In this document: piece by piece, positions 21,487-34,100 of the stretch | Position numbering within the stretch: the first letter of the stretch is position 1 | Layout of the letters: every line of letters starts with the position of its first letter | From: Phoma sp. XZ068 | Taxonomy: Eukaryota; Ascomycota; Dothideomycetes; Pleosporales; Didymellaceae | Assembly (NCBI GenBank): GCA_004835665.1 | Contig: RBKR01000005.1 | Span: forward strand, 620,001-684,000 | DNA: 64,000 nt | Reading direction: 5' to 3' | Made by a program: the position numbers and the translations under genes | Notes under the pieces: model-generated | Told to the model about the DNA's origin: nothing | What the model saw: only the letters and a program-made list of their open reading frames with translations | The model's database searches: none

Positions 21487-22071
21487 CTAGGAAGTCGCTG
21501 ACTGCGACTCCTTCACCTCCTCATCATCATCAAACGCAACGTCGCTGTCACCATCCTCACCCATATCGAAGTCTTCCTCACCGCCGCTCTCCATCCAGTC
21601 ATCATCGTCCATCACGTCATTCTGGCGAGCCTGAACCTCCTCGCCCTTCATCTGCTGCAGGTCTTCCTCGTGAGTGCGACGCAGCTGTGCGCTCTCGAGC
21701 TCTTGCTTGCCCATGAGACGAGCGATCGATGACATGATGCGTTTCTGGTTGACAAGACCTCGCAAGAGGTGGAACACGCTGTGAATATCTGCTTGAGTGA
21801 CTGAGTGGCCAGACGCCTCAAACAGCATACGCTTACAGGTCGGGCAGGAGTTGCCGGCGTCTAGCCAGGCCGCCAGACACTCTTTGCCGTGAAGGTGGCC
21901 ACAGGCGTTGATACGCACTGCGGAGTGGTGCGCATCGGATGAAGCTGCGTGTATGTTGACATCGAGCGGGTCCTTGCAGATGTAGCAGTCCTGGTACATG
22001 TGTGCGTTGGAGCGTGCGATTTGCTCCAGCCCCAGTTGCACGAAAGCGGCCTTGCTTGCAAACAGGGTCAT
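21487..22071 (-). CDS. RING-finger protein (putative E3 ubiquitin ligase)
   Basis: Seen: intronless, 194 aa. The RING lies at residues 29-79: C29-x2-C32, then C57-x-H59 in ACGHLHGKECLAAWL with C65, then C76-x2-C79 in NSCPTCKRM. The position where most RINGs have the fifth ligand is Gly (G62), with His61 next to it, a variant I recall from other fungal RING proteins. A helical region (about 92-145) follows. The last 45 residues are strongly acidic (DDDDWMESGGEEDFD...). Family knowledge: RING domains recruit ubiquitin-loaded E2 enzymes. The acidic tail suggests nuclear or chromatin-associated partners, but that is inference. No transmembrane segment is present. Confidence 0.85.
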   Translation of the reverse strand: MTLFASKAAFVQLGLEQIARSNAHMYQDCYICKDPLDVNIHAASSDAHHSAVRINACGHLHGKECLAAWLDAGNSCPTCKRMLFEASGHSVTQADIHSVFHLLRGLVNQKRIMSSIARLMGKQELESAQLRRTHEEDLQQMKGEEVQARQNDVMDDDDWMESGGEEDFDMGEDGDSDVAFDDDEEVKESQSATS

Positions 22072-22899
22072 GATGCTTCTCTAGAATTTGTGGGTGCGTC
22101 GTCCTGGCGCCTAGGTAGTATGTTGAACTGAGATTATATCGCGGCTTTGAGTCGAGCTGGCAGTCGGCGAGGTGGTTGAGCTGCCTTGGGTAGGTCTTTG
22201 CAAAGGAAAGAGCGACTACGCACGCGCCGCAGGTGGCTGTATCAAGTGAAAGCACCATAGTGAGGGTGGAAGTGAGAGTAAGACACCGCTGTTTTTTCAG
22301 AATAACACAGGCGCTTTGCCTCTGCCACTGGGAGCAGTGCTAGCTATGCCCCTAACGGTACCTTCTGGATAGCAGCGGCTTCAACTGACAAGCTATTGTG
22401 TTGCACTTATTAAGGTCATATCTCTTACCGCTTCGTGCCCCAAGTGATAACTGAGAGCCAGCGCGGTCCTTGCGTGTAACTACCAGTTTGCTGGCCGTGG
22501 CTGCAGGAGGCCATGTTGGCGGCAATCCATCTATCATATCCCAGAACTAGCGCCACGAAATATCTCTTCCAAGATCTAACTGAGATCAGAAGAATAATGA
22601 TGCATGACGTTCAGTGAGAAATCGTTGTCAACGGCCAACTAAACGCGCCACAGTGGGCAACTTTAGCCGCGCCGACATCGCTCATTCCTTCCGTTCGATG
22701 TCTGGGCAGCACAACGTTGGCAACGTGCTCAGGAGGATCTGACCATCAATCTCCTCAAACTCTCCTCAAACAATCTCTATCTAGCCTTATATAAACTACA
22801 TTTTTATCAAACTCAAAACATCCAGCATCTCAGCAATCACCAATCTGCAACCTCATCTTGAATACTTCCCCGTCCGGTTAGCGCAACAAACACTATCGA
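22072..22899. promoter_or_regulatory. divergent intergenic region (RING / GNAT)
   Basis: 0.8 kb between divergently transcribed genes. The last 150 bp before the GNAT start are AT- and CA-rich with TATATAAA-like sequence near 22788 (cttatataaact). Single elements beyond that are not assignable. Confidence 0.4.
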
Positions 22900-23586
22900 A
22901 TGACGACGCTCCACTCCCATACACCTGCAGCCCTATCCCACCCGCCCAATCTAATGCACAACACACCTACATGCGCCCGCCCCACCGTCCCACCACCTCC
23001 CCAATGGAGCATACACAAAGTCACCGCCTCGACATTATCGGAAGCATCTGTCTTCGTGAATGCATCCCGGCGAACGCTGTTTCCCTCGCTGGGGCATGAC
23101 GCGCTCCTAGACGACCCCCAGGTTCTGGAAACGAGTTGTGTTTTGCTGGCGAGAGATGAGGAGGGGCAGATTATAGCCGCGATAGCGTATAAGCCGTTTG
23201 ATTATCGGTTTCCGTATTTGCCTCCGCCGTTGGGGATTACTTCGCTTCCTGGGTCTACTGCGAATTCGTCTTCTTCGTCACTGGATGTGTCGGCTTATGA
23301 CTCCGATGTGGAGACTTACTGTTCGCAATCTTGCAACACTGTAGAGGTCGTCCGCTTGTTCGTCCTGCCTCAGTATCGCCGGCATGGTCTTGCCGCGTCA
23401 CTGTTCCGTGCACTGCAAAAACACGCACTAGCATCAGGGGTACAGTGCATGTACTTACACACGCACCCATTCCTACCAGGCGCTATCCGATTCTGGGAGA
23501 AGCAAGGGTTCCATGTTGTATGTGTGGACGAGGACGATGAGGTATGGCGGACACATCATATGCAAATGATGCTTGGGTCGCCGTGA
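22900..23586 (+). CDS. GNAT-family N-acetyltransferase
   Basis: Seen: intronless, 228 aa. A Pro/His-rich start of about 38 residues precedes the fold. The acetyl-CoA-binding motif A reads VVRLFVLPQYRRHGLAASLF (R-R-H-G-L-A forms the pyrophosphate loop). It is followed by helix RALQKHALASG, strand CMYLHTHPFLPGAIRFWEKQ and GFHVV, the usual motif B. An insertion of about 30 Ser-rich residues sits between the early strands and motif A. Family knowledge: GNAT enzymes move an acetyl group from acetyl-CoA to an amine on small molecules, peptides or proteins. The acceptor cannot be told from sequence. The gene ends 182 bp from the converging neighbour. Confidence 0.88.
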   Translation: MTTLHSHTPAALSHPPNLMHNTPTCARPTVPPPPQWSIHKVTASTLSEASVFVNASRRTLFPSLGHDALLDDPQVLETSCVLLARDEEGQIIAAIAYKPFDYRFPYLPPPLGITSLPGSTANSSSSSLDVSAYDSDVETYCSQSCNTVEVVRLFVLPQYRRHGLAASLFRALQKHALASGVQCMYLHTHPFLPGAIRFWEKQGFHVVCVDEDDEVWRTHHMQMMLGSP

Positions 23587-23768
23587 CGCACAGGACGGTG
23601 AGCTGCTAGGATGTGTTCACGATTTTCTGAGACTCAGTTCGTTGTCTATCGGACCGCTTGTTGTGTAGGATGGTCAGCCATGTTGTAAATTATGTTATTG
23701 AATCTACTGTAGACTAGTCAACATGTATACTATCTATACTTTCCCAAACGATACAGCCAACTAATGCA

Positions 23769-26256
23769 TCATCCCATGCGCCTCTCCACCTTTCCAATTC
23801 TTGGAGGCGTCTCATCCATCACGTCATCCTGCTGTTCTTCATCGTACCGCGCCCTGACCGATTCGAGCTCCTGTCTCATCATCTCCATCTCTGCCTCCCC
23901 AGAGTTCTCCTGATCTTGCAGCCGCGGGTCCATTCGAACAGACCGCCGCCCGGCATTGCCATGGCCTGAAGAGAGCGCTGCATGTTGGCGCGAGCCATGG
24001 CGTCGCGGAATTCTTGCTGGCGCGGCTGGCATGGGGCTGTTTGATAGCTCATTGTTGCGTTGGGCTGGTAGGACATCAGGCACTTCAAGCCGCTGTCGCG
24101 TTTGTCTATGGCAGTTAGTAATGTAACCATATAATATACTTTGACCGATTTCACGCCAAATTTGATAGACAAGCACTATTATCAACCAGGTAGCTCAGCG
24201 AGTATGCAAGCAAATTTCAGACTTACACGGGCTGAGCTGCACTGCGCAATTGTTCGAACGCTGAGACTTGGTCTTGCACTTGTGAAGTTCGGCCAGTATG
24301 TTCTACCTGAACCGAAGACCCAACAGGAGCATTCTCACTAGAGCGCTGGCCGCTTCGCCCTCCTTGGATGCTTCTTGGATATGGCGGACCAGCATATGTG
24401 GTGGCAGCCGCAGGCTGTGGAGGAAAACGACGTGCAGTGGAGCTGTGCCGTCGACCTGCATGTGCAGATACCCCTCGCGTATAGGGATCATCAGCCATGG
24501 GTGGGCCACATGCGCCGAAGGGCGAAACAGATACGCCTGGTGGTGGACCATATGCGAATGGGTATAGTGAATATGAGCCTGTTCCTGGACCAGCAGTGTG
24601 TTGTGCTGAGGTTCGATTTCCAGATTGGTTGTTTCGCTCATGCTGTCCTTGTTGATGATCGAGACGTTGCGACGCCCGCCCATAACGAGCTGCGAGAGCA
24701 TCTAAGGGCGAGATACGATTCTCCACAGCAGCTACGATCGCATTCGAGTGACTTTCGCGGTCTTGACCATCTTGGCTGCTCCGGCGGCGGGTCGCTGACT
24801 CGGAATGGGCTCCAACACTGACAGGTGGGCGTGCGTACAGCTCAGCTGGCAGGGCAGAGGCAACAAACGGGGTTGGGAAAGCTGGTACTGGTGGCAATAA
24901 CCTTGATGCATTAGTTGTTGGAGGTCTCGGTGCATTATCGCCAAAACCTTGCGCATCTGAGAGTCGTACAGAGCGATAGGTACCACGACTAGCCTGTCTT
25001 GAAGCTGCAGTCCCATCATACTGTGAGTGGGACAGCGAACCTTGCGCGGAAAGTTCACCACTCGATTGCCGGTACTCCGGAAGTTCGTAGTATGAATAGG
25101 CTAAGCTCGTGTTGGACATCTCACTGCTATGCTGTCTTGGCCGTTCGCTGATACTTTCGTCGTTGAGATGCTCAGCAGCGGGTGGAGCAGCACTCCAGAA
25201 AACATCGTGGCCGGAGGCATATGGTGTGTTTGAGGTCGGCGGGAACAGACGAGAAGCCATAGCGTCGTTCGAAGAGTGGCTACGCCCATGGAATCGTGGT
25301 TGACTTGTCCTTCGAAAAGGCTCAGTCCGCGGGGCATGTGGGAACGATTCACGAAAAGTGTAAGGGACCCCCACGTTTCTATCCTCGATGTCTGGGATCT
25401 CAGTGCTTGAATCCTCAATACTTGCAACGTCGGGATCTTTATTGTTCTCAAAGTACCCTTGCAGGTAAACCATAGGACGTTCTTCGTCTGAATCAACCCA
25501 ATCACCTTCTGGCTGACGATTTTGGCCAAATGAATGCGTCAGATGAAGCGGCGATGGAACGTGAAGTGCTTCTTGACCGACAGGCCGAATAGGGGGCCTC
25601 ATGGGACGGCTGGATCCACCTCGCATGCTGGCTGAAGGAATAGAGCCAGATTGATGTGTTGGTGAAGAGTCTGCAGTAGAGTCCTCGGCCGCTCTCCTGC
25701 GACTAGGAGTGGCTGGACCAGCGGCGTTGGTCGTCTCCGTTGGAGGGCCTGCTGATTGAACAACAGTACCGGCAGAGCCTTCGGACTGTCCCATCCGCGG
25801 TGATGATCCACCTTGGTCGGTCTCTGGCCATCTATGAGATCGTCCAAGTCGAAAAGGCAGTCGAGTGCTGTGACGAGCTGGCGCCACAGCTGTAGATGAA
25901 GTAGACGCAAGCTGTACAGACCGCTTCGATATCGTGATAGGGCCTGGCGAGCTTTCGAGAGGCTGCGCTGGTTCAGCCGGGGTCTCATCAGAATCGTCAG
26001 AGTCGTCAACATGCGCAAGAGTAGCTTGTTGAGCTTGAGGCCTCAGTATTGGTATGTTGCCCAGGTCGGTGATGGCATCCCTCACGGATCGTTGTGCACC
26101 AGGCACAATCCTGGGAGGAAGAGGTCGTCCACTGTTCCTCCCATGCCGTTGTGGAGCTGCTGAAGGTCTTGACGACCGTCGCTGTGCCATGCGGTGAAAT
26201 GTTTCGTCGACGTCCTCAGGCGTCAAGGTAAGTTCTGACGGTTTCAAGCGTATCAT
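23769..26256 (-). CDS. large disordered protein of unknown function
   Basis: Seen: exon 1 is 26256-24227, then a 121-nt intron (donor GTAAGT, branch ACTAAC, acceptor CATAG), then exon 2 at 24105-23769. The product has 788 aa. The conserved-looking start is MIRLKPSELTLTPEDVDETF. Nearly all of the rest is Ser/Pro/Arg-rich and predicted disordered, with acidic patches (VDDSDDSDETPAEP). The C-terminus encoded by exon 2 is a short acidic helix (GEAEMEMMRQELESVRARYD) that could form a coiled coil. I do not recognise a domain or family and assign no function. The ATG at 26256 has A at -3. An in-frame extension to 26397 exists but lacks an ATG-rich or conserved start. It converges with the GNAT gene. 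Confidence 0.7.
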
Positions 26257-27222
26257 AGTGTTCAAAGCGATCGACGAGAGGATAGGAGAATACTGTAAAG
26301 CCAAGAAGTGACCAGAAAGCGACCAAAACAAAGAGAGGCTGAAGAGAAGGGTGTGTATGGAGACTGGACGTGTCTCGAAAGCAGAAGGACAACACATGGT
26401 GAGCGCCTGCCATTGTGAGGCACATCTGTTGCTGTGAATGTGTTGACATGGAAGGCATGTGGTGTTGGGAGTGAGTAAAGCGAGACACGGTTACCTTGAC
26501 GCTGTGGTGAGTTCCTTCCAGGCAGGGAAAGCAAGCAATGTGCACTCCACATACGTCTACAATGTCAAGGCTCTGGCAGTTCACTTTCAACTGCAAGTAC
26601 TACGGTGTTGGTATACGATGTCGTATTCAATGGCTGTGCAGCTCTGAGTGTAAGATCGGTCGTCGACGCACCTTCCCCATGCAGTCAACCAAGGTGAGGC
26701 GAGCCAATCACGCCGCGGGTGTTGTCCAGTCCCTAGTCGAGGCATACTAATATGGAAGCGCAGCAGGGCAGGATGCATGAGCTGTATTGGCTGTGCGTAA
26801 CATGGCACGAGTATCTGGCGGAAATGCTGCACCACGCGTCGCACAAGGCTAGTGTGCAGCTCGAGGGACGCTCGACAGCGACGCTCTCGGCCGTCCTGAC
26901 GGCAGTGCAGGGCCGGCAGGCGCGTGGTGTTGGTGGTGGAAGCGTGAGCCAGCGGGGGGTGCTGGCGGTGCCGAGCGGTCGTGGATCGTCGGTTGTCGGT
27001 GGTCGACGACATCAGCGCGCCGCGTCACGGGTCTGCCATCCTCACCTCCAGGCCTAGCTGCTCTACCCGTATACTGGTCGCGGGGCGTTCCCATGTCCCT
27101 CGCTGTCGGCAAAGCTCCAGCCCGCTAAACTCACTGCACCGACGTGCTGCGGGCGTTCCCGTGGCTGCCAGAGCCTCTGAAGCGTCGCCCGCTCACCGCC
27201 AGAGCTGCCCACGGCTGCCACG
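26257..27222. promoter_or_regulatory. divergent intergenic region (disordered protein / Pkh kinase)
   Basis: About 1 kb between divergent starts, expected to carry both promoters. The open frames here overlap on both strands and look non-coding. Confidence 0.4.
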
Positions 27223-29940
27223 ATGAATGGCGACCTGAGCCTGTCGCAGTCCCTCGGCGGGCTGCGCATCGCGAACCCGGACGAGGACGACCCAGCGTCG
27301 CCGCCGTCGCCGCCGTCCCAGCCGCCGCCGGAGAGCCGCTCGCCGCAGACGGGGCGCGAGAGCCAGAGCGCAGCACCGCGGCCGCCGTCGCCCTCGCAGG
27401 CATCGAGCAGCAGCACCGCCACGGAGCGCCAGCGGCCGGCCACCACCCAGAGCTACACCCTCGACCCGCCCGCCACCGACTATGCCGGCGCAGAGCTGCT
27501 GCCGTCGCACGCCTCGTCGCGGGGCCTCGCCCCCAGCCCGTACGGCACCACGCCGCCGCAGTCGTCGTCACCCCTCGCCCACGCATCGCCCCTCGCCGCC
27601 GTGTCGTCGTCGTCGTCGCACTCGCCGCGCCTCGCCCACCGCCAGAGCATGCCGCTGGCCCACCAGGCCCAGCAGCAGGTCTCGTACCCGCCCTATGCGG
27701 CCGGGCCCCTCATGCAGCGCAACGCCCCACAGCCCCAGGCCCTGTCCCAGGCCATGCGTGAGCGGCCCGTTTCGACGAGCATGTACAACCACCCCAACCT
27801 CTCCACCAGCTCCACCGCCGCGCCCGGCACCTACCGCTACAACGACGAGGGTATGACCGCCGACATACGGCGGACGAGCAGCTCGCGAGTCGCGCCCAAT
27901 GCCATGCCCGTCCGGGAGGTGAGCAGGAGAGACCCATACCGCCAGTCGGCGCCCATGGCTGGCCTCAATGGCCCCAACGGCCCCATGCCGCCCCGGAGGA
28001 GCTCGAGACGGATGCCGATGGATGGGGCACACGCTCCTGGCATGGTCTCGCAGCTGTCGAGCTCGCCATACAGCATGGAGGGCGGCCCCTTGTCGAGCAG
28101 CGAGGAGTGGAAAGACAAGGGCGCGGCAGTAAGCACACGGCAGGAGATGGACCAGAACGGGCGGCCGATCACGCGAGTGGTGAAGAAGGGGGTGAAAGAC
28201 TTCAACTTTGGCAGAACCCTGGGTGAAGGCTCCTACAGTACCGTCCTGGCCGCCACCGACCGGCAGACGCTGCGCGAATACGCTATCAAGGTGCTCGACA
28301 AGCGCCACATTATCAAGGAGAAAAAGGTCAAATACGTGAATATTGAAAAAGACACGCTGAACCGCCTTACCGAGCACCCCGGCGTGGTGCGCCTGTACTA
28401 CACGTTCCAGGACGAGCGCTCGCTGTATTTTGTTCTCGACCTGGCTTCTGGCGGAGAGCTGCTTGGCTTTCTCAAGAAGATGGGCACCTTCGACGTTGAA
28501 TGCACACGCTTCTACGGTGCCCAGATACTGGATGCAATCGACTACATGCACTCGAAAGGCATCATACACCGCGATTTGAAACCGGAAAACGTGCTTCTGG
28601 ACGACCAAATGCACGTCAAGATTACAGATTTTGGAACAGCAAAGATTCTAGATCTGAAGAAGTCGAATGGCATCGGATCGACATCTGGCGATCCAATGGA
28701 GGGCGCTGAATCAGACCGTGCCCAGTCGTTTGTGGGAACTGCCGAGTATGTCTCGCCGGAGTTGCTCACAGACAAGAATGCTTGCAAAGCCAGCGACCTG
28801 TGGGCTTTTGGATGTATCGTCTACCAGCTAATTGCTGGAAGGCCCCCGTTCAAGGCGGCCAACGAGTACATGACCTTCCAGAAGATTGTTGGTCTGGAGT
28901 ACAGTTTCCCTGACGGCTTCCCTCCGCTGGCACGAGATTTAGTTGAACGATTGCTGGTACTAGATCCACTCACACGTCTACCGATGGAGCACATCAAGGC
29001 ACATCCATTCTTCGACGGCATCACATGGGGCAAGGGATTGTGGAAGCAAAAGGCACCACGTCTCAAGGCGTACAGTCCGCCGCCGCAAGAGCCCATCAAA
29101 CTCAATGGTAAGCAGCCAGTCCATGAATTGAGCTTGTGCTAACATATGTAGGACCCGCGACACCTGGCGCCTCGGCTCCTGCCCAAGTGCGCCCCAAACC
29201 AAGACTCATCACTGAGCTACCACCCCCCAGTCAGCTTGACATTGACTGGTCACCCGTACTGACGAAACGGGATGAGCGAATACTGAAGCTCGGCAACTTC
29301 TTCATCACACAGCACCCTGCCGGCCATCCTGTCGGCGGCGCTGCCGAGGCTGTCGAGCAACCGAAGAAGTTCTCTCGGTTCTTCAGCAGCAACACCATCA
29401 AGAAGCGACAGCGTCTGGTCATGATCACTAGTAACGCTCGTGTACTGATGTGTGCCGCCGGCACAAACGACAAAAAGCTAAAAGAAGAGGTCTCGCTCCT
29501 CACCGCTGGTTGCTCGTGGAGGTCCTTCCAGGACGCAAAGGGTTTAACCGCTTGGCTTGTAGAAACAGTACGTCATTTGTATCATTATCTTTAACGCTTA
29601 CTAACAAACTCAGCGCGACAAGCAATTCATCTTTGAAGACCCCAAGAGCACCACCAGCGACCCTGATGGCAGCAAGTACTCCAGCCAGGAGTGGATCGAC
29701 AGCATCGAACAAGCGCGAGACTATGCCCTATCGCAGGCTCCCACCAACGACCTGGCGCTCTCCGAACTTGGCTCGATATCCACACCCAGCTCACTAGGCG
29801 GCGACTCTGCCCTCGAAGGCGTCAACATCCCCGCCTCGCGCCACGGCCACCTCCACAAAGACCGCGGCGACACCGACTCAGTCAAAAGCAGGAAGCGCTT
29901 CAGCAAGCGGCACTCGAAGAACGGACTCGCAAACTTCTAG
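27223..29940 (+). CDS. pkh1: PDK1-type AGC kinase, Pkh1/Pkh2 orthologue
   Basis: Seen: exons 27223-29107, 29152-29567 and 29614-29940 give 875 aa. Introns are 44 and 46 nt, each with CTAAC. Residues 1-320 are Pro/Ser/Gln-rich. The kinase domain (about 326-600) has GEGSYSTVL, ATP-site Lys356 (YAIKVLDK), HRDLKPENVLL (449-459), DFGTAK (469-474) and activation loop SFVGTAEYVSPELL with Ser502 at the autophosphorylation position. It ends HPFFDGITWGKGLWKQKAPR. A C-terminal PH-like region (about 660-790, KKRQRLVMITSNARVLM, then WLVET) follows, as in PDK1. Family knowledge: PDK1/Pkh kinases phosphorylate the activation loop of other AGC kinases (Ypk, Pkc1, Sch9). In yeast they respond to sphingoid bases at eisosomes. 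All catalytic residues are present. Confidence 0.95.
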
Positions 29941-31179
29941 TACAACACAGCACCAGTCTCGGTTTCCATAGTCGGCCTCGTCAAATCAGCCCCTCTCACC
30001 TCGACAAACTTCTAGACGCATAGTCAACCGCCCTTCCGTATACATATTGGATCATCCCACGCAGATACATCCGAATCTCCTACCAAGCATCATCGCACCC
30101 ATCATCCAGCGATCGGCGTTTGGCGTCCCGTTTTCCACCGTACTACACTTCCTTCCTTCCTCTTTCTCGTCCCTTTGCTTGGGTGGTCTCTGGCATTTTT
30201 TTGCATCAGCGGATTGGGCTTTTCTTACCGTTAAGCGGTCTCACGGCCGATCTGAGTTCAGTTCGATTCGATTCGATTTCTTTTGTCGCGTGCAGGGTGC
30301 TCTGGCTGTCTGCCCTGGTGATGGATGGGGATGTTGTGTTGTTGTGATGGTAGGTCAGACAGGCAGGCAGGCAGGAAAGAAAGGGAAAAGACAGGAGAGA
30401 AGCGCACGTTATCTTATTCTTGTACTTAGCTCCAAAGGTAGAGAAGACATAGATTGGGCTCGTGGGTTGTCACGCTCAGCCGTCTCCTTCCAAACAACTA
30501 CACTATCAATTTAGCCCATCCCATTGCCCGTTGCGTCATCTACATTATTCCACCGAGTGCGTTGACATTGTGGAGGGTTGTTGGCGGCAACCGCAGACAC
30601 ATCTTCCGCGCACCTTTTCATCTCTCGAGGCGTTTGTCTCTAGGCCTCCCTCGTGCAAAAAAAAAAAAGAAAAAAAAAAGCCTGTCCCAGGCTTATCTTG
30701 CACACCCCATACCGATCCAACTACTTGTATTCAAGCAAGCAAGCCAATGCATCGGTATTGTCCCCTGAGATCTCCGTGAGTGCACAAGCGGCAGGCTACA
30801 CGCTACAAGCGTCGTAGGCTTTCCAGAGAGGTGGAGATGTGAATGTGAATGTGAATGTGAATGTGAATTTGAATCTGAAATCTATACCGTTGCTGTTCCA
30901 TCCAGTCCTTTCATATCCTGATCCCATGCTATGCTAACTCCTCCCATGCCAACCAAACCAAACCAAACTAAACTAAACGAGCCATGCCATGCCCGCCATG
31001 CCATGCCATGCAAAATAAATAAATGGAAATGGAAATGGAAATAGGAATGGAAATCAAACGCTTATCAAATACAAGAAAGATCGCTCCATGCGAAAACAAC
31101 AACACACACTTTAGGCCACCACCACCACCAACAACGACAGCACCGTCATGTAATGTAATGTAATGTAATGACATGACGA
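29941..31179. other. convergent intergenic with pyrimidine-, A- and simple-repeat tracts
   Basis: 1.24 kb between two converging genes, so it holds both 3' UTRs. It contains pyrimidine-rich runs near 30150-30200, interrupted A tracts at 30657-30678, and from 30838 a row of different short tandem repeats. No gene seen. Confidence 0.6.
30838..31171. repeat. cluster of unrelated microsatellites
   Basis: In order: (GTGAAT)n near 30838-30872, (ACCAA/ACTAA)n near 30951-30977, (CCATG)n near 30983-31012, (GGAAAT)n near 31022-31053, (CCA)n near 31118-31129 and (TGTAA)n near 31148-31170. Confidence 0.8.
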
Positions 31180-34100
31180 CTACCGTATTCCCCTCATCCA
31201 CCCCTCGATATTACTCCTCTGCTGCGTATTAAGCGGCATCATCATATCCGGTCCCATCATGCCGTTCATCGGCATCGGCATACCGCCCTGCATCATTGGC
31301 ATGCCCGCCGGGAAATTGACGTTCATCTGCGGAGCTCCTTGCATCATGTTCATGCTCATGGGCATGCTGGATTGGCGGGCACCGAGGGAGGGGTGCTGGA
31401 GCGACATTTGTGACATCATTCCCATGTTGTTCATGGGCATTTGCATGGGCATTTGCATGCCCATTTGGGGCATCATCGGTTGCTGCATTTGTTGCTGCGG
31501 CATCATGAGGTTGGGCTGGGACATCATGCCCATGGGCTGCTGACTCATGCCCATATTCGATCCCATGTTCATGCCCTGCATGCCCGCGGGGAACATCATG
31601 CTCGGGGCGCGCGGCATCTGCTCCTGCGGCGCGATGCCCGCCATTTTATCCTTGTAGGCTTGGATTTTCAGCGCAAGCGGCGTGTCCTCGTCGTCTTTGG
31701 ACTGCGTGCTTGGGACGCCGCGCAGCAAGGGCTCCGGGCCGGTGAGGTTGTAGCTGGAGGCGCGCATGTTTTGGGTGAGGCGTTGGGCTTTTCGCTTTTC
31801 CTCGGCGACGGCGTTTTGGTGCAGGAGGGAACCCGCTGGGAGGTGCGACATGAGTTGTTCGTTTGAGACTTTGCGGGCTTGGTGGTGGTCGTCGTAGGGG
31901 TTTGCGGCGAGGACGTCGGCGAGGCTCATTTTGGATTTCAGGCCGGGGCGCTCGCCGGGGTCGAGCATGTCGCCGCGGGCTTCTGCTTCGGCTTTGAGGC
32001 GGGCGCGGCGCTGGCCGAGGGTTTCTTCTTCGCCGTCTTCGGGAGGGGTGTCTGCTGCTTTTGGGGACTCGTCGACGCCGAGTTTGGCGAGCATTTCAGA
32101 GGCAAAGTCACCGCTGACGGTGGACTTGCGGACGTCGTCGCCTAGGGCGGCCTCGAGCATCTGCTTGTCTTTCAGACGGCGCATGCGTTCGCCGAGGGTT
32201 TCGCCTGGATGCTCTTCTTCCTCGGACTCGGGCTGGGGTGTGACGACTCTGGGGACGTCCAGATGGGTCTGGCTGTCGTAGGGTCCGAGGTTGCGTCTGT
32301 TACTGGGCATTCCGGTGAGTCGCTCGCGGCGACGACTCAGGGGCTCGGAATCTTCCAGCTCTCGCTGTGCAATCAGACCGAGCGGACGATCCCAGTCGTT
32401 CTTCTGCGGCTGCTTGTACAGCACGCCGAGCGGGATGTCGTCTTCTGAGTCGTCTTCGTCGTGGACTTCCCAGGCGAGTTGCACCTTTTTCTTGAGACGC
32501 TTCTGCTTCTCGCGCTCGGCATCGTCGTTGAGCTCGAGCAGGGTTCGATGCGAGGTCATTCGGCCTTCCTCCACCATGGTGACGTAGTTCATGTTGCGTT
32601 CCTTCTGCTTTGCTTTACGTAGCTGGAGCTCAGCAAGGAGCGTGGTGGGCGCGCCAAAGTACTGCTCCTCCTCCTCTTCCTCCTCTTCCTCCTCCAGGGC
32701 CTCCTCGTCCAACTCGGACTTTCTGTCCTGGTCGTCGTCTAGCGAGTTGCGGCGTGATGTGTCGAGGTCATTTGGTCCGCGGGCATGCTCGTCGTGCTCG
32801 TCGAGCTCAGCACCCAAGCTCATGCGGCTTTCGGCGGCCCTGGCTATCAGAATGTTCATGTCTGCGGAGCTGTTGCGCTTCTTGAGCTTGTTCAGCTTGC
32901 CGCCGGTGGAGTTTGTGTTTGTGTCGAGGATGTTGAAGGAGCTGCGGCGTCTTGTGGGTTCCGGTACGACCGGGTCCATGAGAGACATCTTGGTGCTCTT
33001 GCGTTTGTGCTCCGGGCCATAGACTTCGTTGCCCACGCGGCCAGAAAAGGGGTGGTCGGTAAAGGCAGACACGGGCGCGCGTGCAGAGGCGTCGAGGATG
33101 CTGTCGAGCGTCACCTCGGCCGAATCGCCCTTGACTTCAAACTCCTGCGAAGGGCCTTGCTGGTCGAAGAAGGCACTCGCTCGTAGCTGGGCGGGCAGAC
33201 CGGCAAAACTCTGTCGACTCTTCCTGGTCTTCGGGGCTTCCGGGCTGCTCAGCCAGGGGGCCGACTTTCTGTTCTCGGCCTGCATCTGGTCCAGAACCTG
33301 GGTGCGACGTCTTGCAGCGACGTCACTGGTGGGCAGCTGAGACAGGCGCTTGGGCAGGTTCAGCATTCGCGGGACGGGGGCTGGGTAGAAGACCATGCTG
33401 TCGTCTGGTGGCGGGGCGCCCTGGGGTGGCATGTCTGGGGCGGAGCGCATGAAGGACGAGGAGCGGTCGTGGTGGCCATGGGGGTGGTCGGGCTCGTCCT
33501 CGTCTTCTTCCGGGACTGTGTCGGGGGCGTGGGTGCCGTCAAAGTCCTGCCACAGGGTGCGGGCCTGGTGTGTGGTGTCGGTGGAGGCGGCGGTGGGCGG
33601 GCGGTCGGGCAGGTCGTAGTGGGGGTAGTTGTTTTGGGGGTCGTCGTAGCGGTCCTGGTGGTCGGCGTGGTGGTCGGCGTGGTGGTCGGCGTAGTGGTCT
33701 GGGTCGTCGCGGTCCAGGCGGGCGCTGCTGTGCATCTCGTCGCGAATCTCATTCGCAATCTCCTCGTACTTGCGGGTGAAGGACGAGACGTGGCGCTGGG
33801 CGGGCGGCTGGTACTCGACGGGGGTGGCCATGATGGAGCTGGGCGAATAGCTGCCGGCATGTGCAGTGTACCCGCCAGTGTACTCGCTCTCCTCCTGCAC
33901 CTGCTCCGGATGCACGAGCTGGCCGAGGCGCGAGGCCTTGCTGCCCGAGCGGTGTCGCTGCAGCGAGCCCACGGGCGACGTGACGTAGCCGCCCGGCGAG
34001 TAGCCGCCCCAGCGCGCGGGGCCGTTGGTGTCGATGACCGAGTTGGCGTGCGAGCTCGTCGACACGTTGCGGCTGCGGCCGGTGTGCACGCGGGCCAGCT

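Noticed and set aside
27568..28614. 348-codon minus-strand open frame opposite the Pkh kinase
   Set aside because: It is the mirror of GC-rich coding sequence. The plus strand carries a complete kinase domain, and the antisense translation has no domain.
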